From Clostridia bacterium (GTDB taxonomy: Bacteria > Bacillota > Clostridia > Oscillospirales > CAG-272): DNA of 47,542 nucleotides. Below the pieces are notes generated by a model. The model worked only from the letters and a program-made list of their open reading frames with translations. It made no database searches and was not told where the DNA came from. The DNA lies in the NCBI GenBank assembly GCA_017407225.1, contig JAFQWY010000258.1, positions 1 through 47,542 on the forward strand. Reading direction: 5' to 3'. The first letter of the stretch is position 1, and every line of letters begins with the position of its first letter. Positions 40,551 to 47,542 of this stretch are shown one piece after another. The translations under genes were made by a program, and so were the position numbers.

Positions 40551-42644
40551 TCAGCGAACACCGAAGAGGAGATCGGAATAGGTGGGATAGGGCCAGTATT
40601 TGGATGCAACCAGGGATTCGGCTTCGTCAACGGAGAGACGGAGGGTTTCCAGATCGGTGACAACCTTGTCACGGATAAAGAATGCCAGATCGGTGACATC
40701 GTGGATCTGAGCCGCTTCCCGGGTGTGGGTTTCCAGACGGGTTACGCCGGCCACAATGGCTTCGGTGAGAGAAGTCAGCTTCTGCGCCAGACCGGTTTCG
40801 TAGTCCGCCGGAATGCCCAGAGATTTCTTGGAGAGTCCGGTATCGCAGATTTCACGGGAGTAGGATGTGATGGCAGGAAGGATTCCCTTGTATACCATAT
40901 CCGCCATGGTAGCCGCTTCGATGTTGATGGTTTTGGAGTAGTTTTCCAGCATGATTTCGTAGCGGGAGCGCATTTCCGTCTCGTTGTACACGTTGTGGGT
41001 GGTGAACAGACGGATGTTCTTCGCGGAGAGGTAGTAGGGCAGGGCATCGGGCGTGGTCTTCAGATTCAGGAGTCCCCGGACTTCGGTAGCTTCCCGGATC
41101 CATGCATCGTCGTACCCGTTGCCGTTGAAGATGATCCGCTTGTGTTCCTTGATGGTATCGCGGATCAGGGTGTTCAGCGAGGTGTGGAAATCTTCGGCAA
41201 CTTCCAGAATATCCGCAAACTGACGGAGGGATTCCGCAACGGCGGTATTCAGCACGGTGTTGCAGCTGGAGATGGAATTGGAGGATCCGACCATGCGGAA
41301 CTCGAATTTGTTGCCGGTAAAAGCGAACGGAGAGGTGCGGTTCCGGTCGGTGTTGTCCTTGGGGAGACGGGGGAGGGTATCAACCCCCAGCTGGAGCTGA
41401 GCCGCTTCTTTGGGGTCGTAATGGGTTTCGGTTTCCAGAGCGTCCAGGATGGCGGAAAGCTCGTCGCCGAGGAAGATGGAGATCACAGCAGGAGGTGCTT
41501 CGTTGGCACCCAGACGATGGTCGTTGCCTGCGGTTGCCGCACTGATGCGGAGCAGATCCTGATATTCGTCCACGGCTTTGATGACGGCGCAGAGGAACAG
41601 CAGGAACTGTGCGTTTTCGTAGGGCGTTTCGCCGGGAGTCAGCAGATTGACGCCGGTGTTGGTGGCCATGGACCAGTTGTTGTGCTTGCCGGAGCCGGTG
41701 ATGCCGCCGAAGGGCTTTTCATGCAGGAGACAAACCAGATCGTGCTGCTTGGCGACCTTCTGCATCATTTCCATGGTCATCTGGTTGTGGTCGGTGGCAA
41801 TATTGGCCTGCGTGAAAATGGGGGCAAGCTCGTGCTGGGCAGGTGCGCCTTCGTTGTGCTCGGTTTTTGCGTGAACCCCCAGTTTCCACAGCTCTTCATC
41901 CAGATCGCGCATGAATTCCTTGACCTTGGATTTGATGGCGCCGAAATAGTGGTCTTCCAGCTCCTGACCCTTGGGAGGCTTTGCACCGAACAGGGTACGG
42001 CCGGTGTAAATCAGGTCCTTGCGCTTGTCGTACATTTCACGGGGAATCAGGAAGTATTCCTGTTCGGGACCCACGCTGGTTCTCACACACGCCACATTGG
42101 TGTGGGGATCGAACAGACGGAGGATCCGCATGGCCTGCGTGTCGATTGCCTTCATGGAGCGGAGCAGGGGCGTTTTCTTGTCCAGTGCTTCACCGCCGTA
42201 GGAGCAGAATGCCGTGGGAATGCACAGGGTATTGTCCTTGATGAAGGCGTAGGAGGTGGGGTCCCATGCCGTGTAGCCACGGTCTTCAAAAGTAGCGCGG
42301 AGACCGCCGGAAGGGAAGGAAGAGGCGTCAGGTTCGCCGCGCACCAGCTCCTTGCCGGAGAATTCCATGATGATCTTGCCGTCACCGATGGGGGAGATGA
42401 AGCTGTCGTGCTTTTCCGCCGTAACGCCGGTCATGGGCTGGAACCAGTGGGTGAAATGGGTGCAGCCCTTTTCGATCGCCCAGTCCTTCATGGCATTGGC
42501 GACGATATTTGCCACATTGATATCCAGTTCCTTGTTTTCATCTATGGTTTTTTTCAGAGATCTGTAGGTATCTCTGGGGAGCCGCTGTTTCATCGCGGTA
42601 TCATCAAAAGAAAGGCAGCCGAAATATTCCGAAACCAGTGCCAT
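40551..42644 (-). CDS. glnN: Glutamine synthetase type III
   Basis: ATP-dependent ligation of ammonia to glutamate. At 697 residues it has the large GSIII size, found in Bacteroidetes, Clostridia and cyanobacteria, rather than the ~450 residues of GlnA. Typical parts are the N-terminal FGCLSFDD and [18 protein letters not shown]. They are followed by [16 protein letters not shown] (Glu metal ligands), [49 protein letters not shown] and [23 protein letters not shown]. The ATG at 42644 has AAGGAG eight bases upstream. Any longer reading would cross the promoter at 42721-42749. It is monocistronic. Confidence 0.96.
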   Translation of the reverse strand: MALVSEYFGCLSFDDTAMKQRLPRDTYRSLKKTIDENKELDINVANIVANAMKDWAIEKGCTHFTHWFQPMTGVTAEKHDSFISPIGDGKIIMEFSGKELVRGEPDASSFPSGGLRATFEDRGYTAWDPTSYAFIKDNTLCIPTAFCSYGGEALDKKTPLLRSMKAIDTQAMRILRLFDPHTNVACVRTSVGPEQEYFLIPREMYDKRKDLIYTGRTLFGAKPPKGQELEDHYFGAIKSKVKEFMRDLDEELWKLGVHAKTEHNEGAPAQHELAPIFTQANIATDHNQMTMEMMQKVAKQHDLVCLLHEKPFGGITGSGKHNNWSMATNTGVNLLTPGETPYENAQFLLFLCAVIKAVDEYQDLLRISAATAGNDHRLGANEAPPAVISIFLGDELSAILDALETETHYDPKEAAQLQLGVDTLPRLPKDNTDRNRTSPFAFTGNKFEFRMVGSSNSISSCNTVLNTAVAESLRQFADILEVAEDFHTSLNTLIRDTIKEHKRIIFNGNGYDDAWIREATEVRGLLNLKTTPDALPYYLSAKNIRLFTTHNVYNETEMRSRYEIMLENYSKTINIEAATMADMVYKGILPAITSYSREICDTGLSKKSLGIPADYETGLAQKLTSLTEAIVAGVTRLETHTREAAQIHDVTDLAFFIRDKVVTDLETLRLSVDEAESLVASKYWPYPTYSDLLFGVR

Positions 42645-42720
42645 GCAGTGTACTCCTTGCCCGAAATGATTTATATAATAAAAGGAAGAATTTACGTGAA
42701 AATTCAGTTTTCCAGAGAAA

Positions 42721-42749
42721 ATTATACTCCATGCGGCGCATAAAGTCAA
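42721..42749 (-). promoter_or_regulatory. Sigma-A promoter of glnN
   Basis: Minus strand TTGACT (42744-42749), 17 bases, TATAAT (42721-42726); leader about 70 bases. The spacer contains a short palindrome, ATGCGCCGCAT. Confidence 0.85.
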
Positions 42750-42857
42750 ACAAAATCAACGAAAATTTTCAGCTTCCGGATCGATTTGGAGAGGCGTACA
42801 GGAAGAAGATTGGGTTTTGATTTTTTCTTGTCAAAAAAGCAGATGCACAACAGCGTA

Positions 42858-43631
42858 TTATCCTTCCCGGGCATGCTTCCGGTATTCCGCCGGGGTGGTG
42901 TTCAGCTGCTCTCTGAAATGCCGGTTGAAGCTGCGGACGGTGTTGAAGCCGCATTCGCTGGCGATATCCAGGATGGTCATTTCCCGGTTCTGCAGCAGAT
43001 AGCAGGCCTCGCTGATCCGGTACTGGTTCACATAATCGTTGTAGGAAATCCCTACGTTTTTCTTGAAATACCGGGACAGATAGGCGTAGTCGTAGCCGGT
43101 GTGACGGGACAGATCGTACAGGGTGCAGGCTTTGGTATAGTTGTCCTCCACAAACCGGAAAACGGTGTGCAGAAGCATGGGCGGACGGTCATCGGTATCC
43201 CGGTAAACGGCGGACTCGTCAAAAATTCCGCATACGGAGTAGAGGAATCCCTTGCGGAGGATTTTGGAATCGGAGAGGGTTTTCATCCGGCCCACATAGA
43301 ATCCGTCCAGAACAAAACGGTTGTCGTCCGGGATTTTTGAGGTGGTTTTTTCCGTGAACGCACTGACAAGACGGGAGGCAAACAAAGACAAAATATGTCG
43401 GCTTTGCTTTCCGTCCGGGGTGCGCATGGAATGGATCTGGTTGGGGAAGATCAGGAGGGATTCGCCTGCGGTGAGCGTATAGGTTTTTTCGTCCACTTCC
43501 GCGGTCATTTCGCCTTCCGTGACGCAGAGCAGCTCAAAACAGTGGTGCATATGGGCGGGAAACTCAAAATTCTCCCCTTCTTCCGTTTTATAGTAATCGG
43601 CGGTCAGGGGATGCTTCAGTTCATAAAACAT
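42858..43631 (-). CDS. AraC-family transcriptional regulator, divergent from xylA
   Basis: Protein of 257 residues. The N-terminal cupin sensor domain (HMHHCFELLCVTEGEMTAEVDEKTYTLTAGESLLIFPNQIHSM) probably binds a sugar. The C-terminal double helix-turn-helix at about 155-255 has the AraC signature from LYDLSRHTGYDYAYLSRYFKK through ILDIASECGFNTVRSFNRHFRE. It is transcribed away from xylA and its start lies 120 bases from the xylA start, so it is the likely xylose-responsive activator of xylA, xylB and possibly the downstream genes. A 15-base inverted repeat lies in its own leader. Confidence 0.88.
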   Translation of the reverse strand: MFYELKHPLTADYYKTEEGENFEFPAHMHHCFELLCVTEGEMTAEVDEKTYTLTAGESLLIFPNQIHSMRTPDGKQSRHILSLFASRLVSAFTEKTTSKIPDDNRFVLDGFYVGRMKTLSDSKILRKGFLYSVCGIFDESAVYRDTDDRPPMLLHTVFRFVEDNYTKACTLYDLSRHTGYDYAYLSRYFKKNVGISYNDYVNQYRISEACYLLQNREMTILDIASECGFNTVRSFNRHFREQLNTTPAEYRKHAREG

Positions 43632-43645
43632 ATCCGGTTCTCCAA

Positions 43646-43660
43646 GACAAATTTTGTCTA
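43646..43660. promoter_or_regulatory. Candidate operator (inverted repeat) between araC-like gene and xylA
   Basis: Perfect seven-base arms AGACAAA and TTTGTCT around a single T. It lies just downstream of the regulator's -10 element, a position where a bound protein would block its own transcription. Confidence 0.45.
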
Positions 43661-43664
43661 TAAA

Positions 43665-43673
43665 TTATAGCAT
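43665..43673 (-). promoter_or_regulatory. Extended -10 promoter of the araC-like gene
   Basis: Minus strand TGC-TATAAT (-10 at 43665-43670) without a good -35. The divergent xylA promoter has a plausible -10 TACAAT at 43705-43710 but no -35, as expected if an AraC-type activator is needed. Confidence 0.6.
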
Positions 43674-43751
43674 ACTTGTCGCGAAATTTCCACCGTCATC
43701 CTGTACAATGTGTATAGAAATTATTGTTAATTTTTACGGAGGACAAAAAAT

Positions 43752-45062
43752 ATGTATTACCCCAACATTCCCGCAATCAAGTACGAAGGCAGAGATACCA
43801 CCAATCCTCTGGCATTCCGCTGGTACAACCCCGATGAAGTGATCGGCGGCAAGACCATGCGCGAGCAGCTGAAGTTCGCTTTGGCTTACTGGCATACCAT
43901 GTGCGCCGAAGGTACCGATATGTTCGGCGTGGGCACCATGGACAAGAGCTACGGCACCACCGATCCCATGCAGTCCGCAAAGAACAAGGCGGAAGCTGCG
44001 TTTGAACTGATGGAAAAGCTGTCCGTGGATTACTTCTGCTTCCACGACAGAGACATCGCTCCCGAAGGCGCAACTCTCACCGAATCCAACGAACGTCTGG
44101 ACGAAATCACCGATCTGATCGCGGATCTGATGAAGAAGACCGGCAAGAAGTGTCTGTGGGGTACCGCAAACTGCTTCAACAATCCCCGCTATATGCACGG
44201 CGCAGGCACCGCTCCCAACGCGGACGTATTTGCATATGCCGCTGCACAGATCAAGAAGGCGATTGAGCTGACCGTAAAGCTGGGCGGTTCCGGCTATGTT
44301 TACTGGGGCGGCCGTGAAGGTTATGAAACCCTGCTCAACACCGATATGGGCAGGGAACTGGACAACATGGCGTACCTTCTGAAGATCACCTCCGAATACG
44401 GACGGAAGATCGGCTTCACCGGTGACTACTACATCGAACCCAAGCCCAAGGAACCCACCAAGCATCAGTACGACTTCGACGCGGCTACCGTATGCGGCTT
44501 CCTGAACAAGTACGGCCTGGCGAAGGACTTCAGACTGAACATCGAAGCAAACCACGCTACTCTGGCAGGTCACACCTTCCAGCACGAACTGAACGTGGCT
44601 CGTGTCAACGGCGCATTCGGTTCCATTGACGCAAACCAGGGCGATATGCTCCTCGGCTGGGACACCGACCAGTTCCCCACCAACCTTTACGACACCACTC
44701 TCTGCATGCTGGAAGTTATCCGTGCGGGCGGCTTCACCAACGGCGGTCTGAACTTTGACGCAAAGACCAGACGCGGCTCCAACACTCCCGAAGATATCGC
44801 TCACGCATTCATCGCAGGTATGGACTCCTTCGCATACGGTCTCCGCATGGCATACAAGCTGATTGACGACGGCAGACTGGATGCATTTGTTGCAAACCGC
44901 TACGCAAGCTACGGCGACGGCATCGGAAAGAAGATCACCGACAAGACCGCGACCATCGAAGAACTGGAAGCATACGCTCTCGCAATGGGCGACGTAAAGA
45001 ACAACATCAGCGGTCGTCAGGAATATCTGGAAAACATCCTCAACGCAGTGATGTTTCAGTAA
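43752..45062 (+). CDS. xylA: Xylose isomerase
   Basis: Interconverts D-xylose and D-xylulose (also glucose and fructose) with two divalent metals. The 436-residue length is that of class II enzymes. Catalytic FHDRD (H98, D101) and metal ligands in [54 protein letters not shown] and [11 protein letters not shown] are all present. GGAGG ribosome binding site. Codon choice is strongly biased, so the gene is probably well expressed. It is divergent from the AraC-type regulator and ten bases upstream of xylB. Confidence 0.97.
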   Translation: MYYPNIPAIKYEGRDTTNPLAFRWYNPDEVIGGKTMREQLKFALAYWHTMCAEGTDMFGVGTMDKSYGTTDPMQSAKNKAEAAFELMEKLSVDYFCFHDRDIAPEGATLTESNERLDEITDLIADLMKKTGKKCLWGTANCFNNPRYMHGAGTAPNADVFAYAAAQIKKAIELTVKLGGSGYVYWGGREGYETLLNTDMGRELDNMAYLLKITSEYGRKIGFTGDYYIEPKPKEPTKHQYDFDAATVCGFLNKYGLAKDFRLNIEANHATLAGHTFQHELNVARVNGAFGSIDANQGDMLLGWDTDQFPTNLYDTTLCMLEVIRAGGFTNGGLNFDAKTRRGSNTPEDIAHAFIAGMDSFAYGLRMAYKLIDDGRLDAFVANRYASYGDGIGKKITDKTATIEELEAYALAMGDVKNNISGRQEYLENILNAVMFQ

Positions 45063-45071
45063 GGTGCGGCA

Positions 45072-46595
45072 ATGAAATATACACTTGGCATAGACATCGG
45101 CACGTCGGGAACGAAAACCGTTCTCTTTGACGTGCAGGGTACGAAAATCGCATCCTCCACGGTGGAATATCCTCTCTACCAGCCCAAAAACGGATGGGCA
45201 GAGCAGGATCCCGCCGACTGGTGGAACGCGGTGCACACTTCCGTGAAGACGGTGATGGCCGAAAGCGGTGTGAATCCCGCGGATGTTGCCGGAATCGGTC
45301 TGTCCGGACAGATGCACGGTCTGGTCATGCTGGATGAGGACAACAACGTACTCCGCAACTCCATCATCTGGTGCGACGGACGTACCGGGGAAGAATGCGT
45401 GCAGATCGAATCCATCATTGGCCGTGCGCGTCTGATCGAGATCACCGCAAATCCCGCTCTCACCGGCTTTACCGCATCCAAGATCATGTGGGTGAAGAAT
45501 CACGAGCCGGAAATCTGGGAAAAATGCCGGCATATTCTTCTGCCCAAGGATTATATCCGCTTCATGCTTACCGGCGAATACGCCACCGAAGTTTCCGATG
45601 CCTCCGGGATGCAGCTTCTGGATGTGCCGAACCGGTGCTGGTCCGATGAAGTTCTCGACAAGCTGGGCATCCCCGGCGAATATCTGGGCAAGGTCTATGA
45701 ATCCCCCGATGTAACCGGTTACACCACCGATGCGGCAGCGGATCTGTGCGGTCTGACTGCGGGTATTCCCGTGGTGGGAGGGGCCGGTGACAATGCGGCT
45801 GCGGCTGTCGGACTGGGCGTTGTCCGCGACGGACGTGCCTTCACCACCATCGGCACAAGCGGCGTGGTGTTCGCTCACAAATCCGATATTTCCATTGACC
45901 CGGCAGGCCGTGTTCACACCTTCTGCTGTGCCGTGCCCGGAGCATGGCATATCATGGGTGTTACCCAGGCGGCAGGTCTTTCACTCCGCTGGTACCGTGA
46001 CAATTTCTGCGGCGACGAGATTACCGAAGCGGAAAAGCGCGGCTGCGATCCCTACGATGTGATGACGGAAGAAGCGGCATCTGTTCCCGTAGGTGCTGAC
46101 AGACTCCTGTACCTCCCCTATCTGATGGGTGAGAGAACACCCCATCTGGATCCCAATGCAAGAGGTGCATTCATCGGGCTGTCCGCGGTCCACACCAAGC
46201 CTCACATGATCCGTGCGGTGCTGGAAGGCGTGACCTACTCCCTCCGCGACTGCGTGGAAATCATCGACGGCATGGGCGCACTTCCCAGTGAAATGCAGGT
46301 CTGCGGCGGCGGCGGAAAGAGCGCGTTCTGGCGTCAGATGCTGGCGGATGCCTTCGGTATGCCCGTCATCCGTGCGGAAAACGATGAAGGACCGGCTCTG
46401 GGCGTGGCGATTCTGGCAATGGTAGGTGCGGGACTGTATCCCTCTGTGGAAGAAGCCTGCGACGCCATCATCAAGGAACGGGACCGTACCGTACCCGACG
46501 AAGCAAGAGCGGCTGAATATAAAAAATACTACAATATCTATACCAATGTTTACGGCGGTCTGAAGGAAACCTGCGCGAAGCTGGCAGACTGCTGA
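45072..46595 (+). CDS. xylB: Xylulokinase
   Basis: Phosphorylates D-xylulose to xylulose 5-phosphate for the pentose phosphate pathway. The 507-residue FGGY kinase has N-terminal GIDIGTSGTKT, ENGWAEQDP-like PKNGWAEQDP, and GLSGQMHGLVMLD with the substrate loop. It also has GGAGDNAAAAVGLG, YLMGERTPHLDPNARGAFIGL and QVCGGGGKSAFWRQMLAD at the ATP site. These distinguish it from the glycerol kinase at the other end of the window. AAGGTG ribosome binding site, tight spacing to xylA. Confidence 0.96.
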   Translation: MKYTLGIDIGTSGTKTVLFDVQGTKIASSTVEYPLYQPKNGWAEQDPADWWNAVHTSVKTVMAESGVNPADVAGIGLSGQMHGLVMLDEDNNVLRNSIIWCDGRTGEECVQIESIIGRARLIEITANPALTGFTASKIMWVKNHEPEIWEKCRHILLPKDYIRFMLTGEYATEVSDASGMQLLDVPNRCWSDEVLDKLGIPGEYLGKVYESPDVTGYTTDAAADLCGLTAGIPVVGGAGDNAAAAVGLGVVRDGRAFTTIGTSGVVFAHKSDISIDPAGRVHTFCCAVPGAWHIMGVTQAAGLSLRWYRDNFCGDEITEAEKRGCDPYDVMTEEAASVPVGADRLLYLPYLMGERTPHLDPNARGAFIGLSAVHTKPHMIRAVLEGVTYSLRDCVEIIDGMGALPSEMQVCGGGGKSAFWRQMLADAFGMPVIRAENDEGPALGVAILAMVGAGLYPSVEEACDAIIKERDRTVPDEARAAEYKKYYNIYTNVYGGLKETCAKLADC

Positions 46596-46614
46596 ATATA
46601 AAGGAGGAAACAAC

Positions 46615-47337
46615 ATGAAGAAAGTTCTGATTTTCCAGGGCGGCTGGGACGGACATGAACCCAAGCTCACATCCGCACGTTTCGCACGTCTGATGGAAGA
46701 AGAAGGCTACACCTGCGAAATTTACGACAACCACAGCTGTTTTGACGACAGAGAAAAGCTGTGCGAATACCACCTGATCGTTGCCTGCTGGACCATGGGC
46801 TCCATCGACGGTCAGCACACCCGCAACATTTCCTACGCGGTCGGCAAGGGTACCGGTCTTGCGGGATGCCACGGCGGTATGTGCGACGCATTCCGCAACG
46901 ACACCGAATGGCAGTTCATGACCGGCGGTCAGTGGGTCAGCCATCCCGGCGGCGACGGCGTCGAATACACTGTCAACATCAACCACGGCTCCAGCCCCAT
47001 CATCGCAGGTCTGGAAGACTTCCCGGTAAAGAGCGAACACTACTACCTCCACGTTGACCCCGCCATCGAAGTTCTGGCGACCACCAGATTCCCGCTGGTC
47101 AACTACTACCACTGCTCCAACAAGGTTGTGGATATGCCCGTTGCATGGACAAAATACTGGGGTCTCGGCAGAGTATTCTACACCTCCCTCGGTCACCATG
47201 ACGATGTATTCGACAACTCCCCCAATGCGGCGATCCTCATGGAACGCGGCATGGTATGGGCAGGCGAAGGCAAGGCTTTTGCCGCTGAACACGGCCTGAC
47301 CGTAGACCGTTTCCTCAACAACGCGAAGATGTATTGA
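46615..47337 (+). CDS. ThuA-domain (trehalose-utilisation-like) protein
   Basis: Protein of 240 residues with the class I glutamine amidotransferase-like ThuA fold. Motifs are VLIFQGGWDGHEP near the N-terminus, VACWTMGSID, GLAGCHGGMCDAF, FMTGGQWVSHPGG and VFYTSLGHHDDVF at the end. ThuA-like proteins occur with sugar oxidoreductases and are proposed to act in disaccharide or 3-keto-sugar metabolism; the activity is not settled. AAAGGAGG ribosome binding site 19 bases after xylB, so it is probably in the xyl operon. A small hairpin CCCGT/ACGGG right after its stop may weaken read-through into the next gene. Confidence 0.88.
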   Translation: MKKVLIFQGGWDGHEPKLTSARFARLMEEEGYTCEIYDNHSCFDDREKLCEYHLIVACWTMGSIDGQHTRNISYAVGKGTGLAGCHGGMCDAFRNDTEWQFMTGGQWVSHPGGDGVEYTVNINHGSSPIIAGLEDFPVKSEHYYLHVDPAIEVLATTRFPLVNYYHCSNKVVDMPVAWTKYWGLGRVFYTSLGHHDDVFDNSPNAAILMERGMVWAGEGKAFAAEHGLTVDRFLNNAKMY

Positions 47338-47428
47338 TCCCGTTCCGGCACGGGCGGATTTTCCGAAAGAACCGAAAAAATTCAGCGGAGAAACACTCCG
47401 TAAAACAAAAGAAAGGCATGGCCATATT

Positions 47429-47542
47429 ATGTTAAAAGTTGCAATGATCGGTGTAGGTGCCATCAGCGGCATCTACCTCCAGAATATTACCGGAACATTC
47501 AAGGAAATCGAACTGATCGGCGTCTGCGACCTGATCCGCGAA
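47429..47542 (+). CDS. Gfo/Idh/MocA-family oxidoreductase (partial, N-terminal 38 residues)
   Basis: The gene runs off the right edge. The visible N-terminus has the Rossmann start VAMIGVGAISGIYLQNI and IELIGVCDLI, with the acidic residue D35 that usually binds the cofactor ribose. The family oxidises or epimerises sugars with NAD(P). The position after a ThuA-like gene is a common pairing and supports sugar-derivative catabolism. An AAAGG lies rather far (about 15 bases) from the ATG. Confidence 0.8.
   Translation, partial: MLKVAMIGVGAISGIYLQNITGTFKEIELIGVCDLIRE

Noticed and set aside
40362..42743. A 793-codon plus-strand frame opposite glnN
   Set aside because: Antisense shadow of a clear type III glutamine synthetase; it would cross both the glnN promoter and the sigma-F-like promoter region.
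42645..42749. Extended TTG start for glnN
   Set aside because: The extension coincides with a TTGACT-17-TATAAT promoter, and the ATG at 42644 has a good ribosome binding site and matches the family N-terminus.

Overview
The window looks like chromosome from an anaerobic, probably spore-forming, moderately GC-rich member of the Clostridia (Oscillospiraceae-like). The reasons are the Gram-positive division cluster (yggS, sepF, ylmG, ylmH, divIVA, lspA, RluD-type synthase), a type III glutamine synthetase, a SpoIIQ-like M23 protein behind a sigma-F-like promoter, a TTG start supported by its ribosome binding site, and many sigma-A promoters with 17-bp spacers. The species cannot be named from the sequence. 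No rRNA, tRNA, CRISPR array or intact transposase was seen, and no gene-free stretch exceeds about 255 bases.

Layout. 1-4994 (minus): an SbcD/SbcC-like (YhaO/YhaN) pair, then glycerol kinase and the first codons of one more gene. 5055-8893 (plus): a CapA-like lipoprotein, then rbfA, a DHH phosphoesterase and truB. 8975-15787 (plus): an HlyD-like membrane protein, yggS and sepF, a terminator, then ylmG, ylmH, divIVA, lspA and a pseudouridine synthase. 15795-15974: a 180-bp element with imperfect terminal inverted repeats. 16040-18924 (plus): a nucleotidyltransferase fused to a Cys-rich domain, an APH-like kinase and a one-span membrane protein. 18975-21610 (minus): a KDPG-type aldolase and a beta-helix protein. 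21716-23756 (minus): a TPM-domain protein and a zinc-ribbon protein.

23894-31752 is the most unusual region. One operon encodes a System II cytochrome c synthase (ResB and CcsA), then a lipoprotein with a YVTN-like propeller and two CxxCH haem motifs, then a 1346-residue secreted protein with two CxxCH motifs. The last has the architecture of the hydrazine-synthase-alpha-related (HzsA-related) family and carries extra carbohydrate-binding-like modules. The two cytochrome genes use the strongly biased codons also seen in xylA and sepF, so they are probably highly expressed. The synthase and its likely clients sit together, which suggests a dedicated extracytoplasmic haem-protein system in an otherwise fermentative, glycan-using bacterium. 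Its substrate is unknown.

31765-40402 (minus): a propeller-like hypothetical protein, a surface protein with tandem discoidin-like repeats and an APQTFDF-type C-terminal anchor, a transglutaminase-like protein, a lipoprotein fusing a GHL10 glycosidase to a peptidoglycan amidase, and the SpoIIQ-like protein. 40551-42749: glnN and its promoter. 42858-47542: an AraC-type regulator divergent from xylA and xylB, followed by a ThuA-like protein and the start of a Gfo/Idh/MocA oxidoreductase. This end is a xylose and sugar-derivative utilisation locus.
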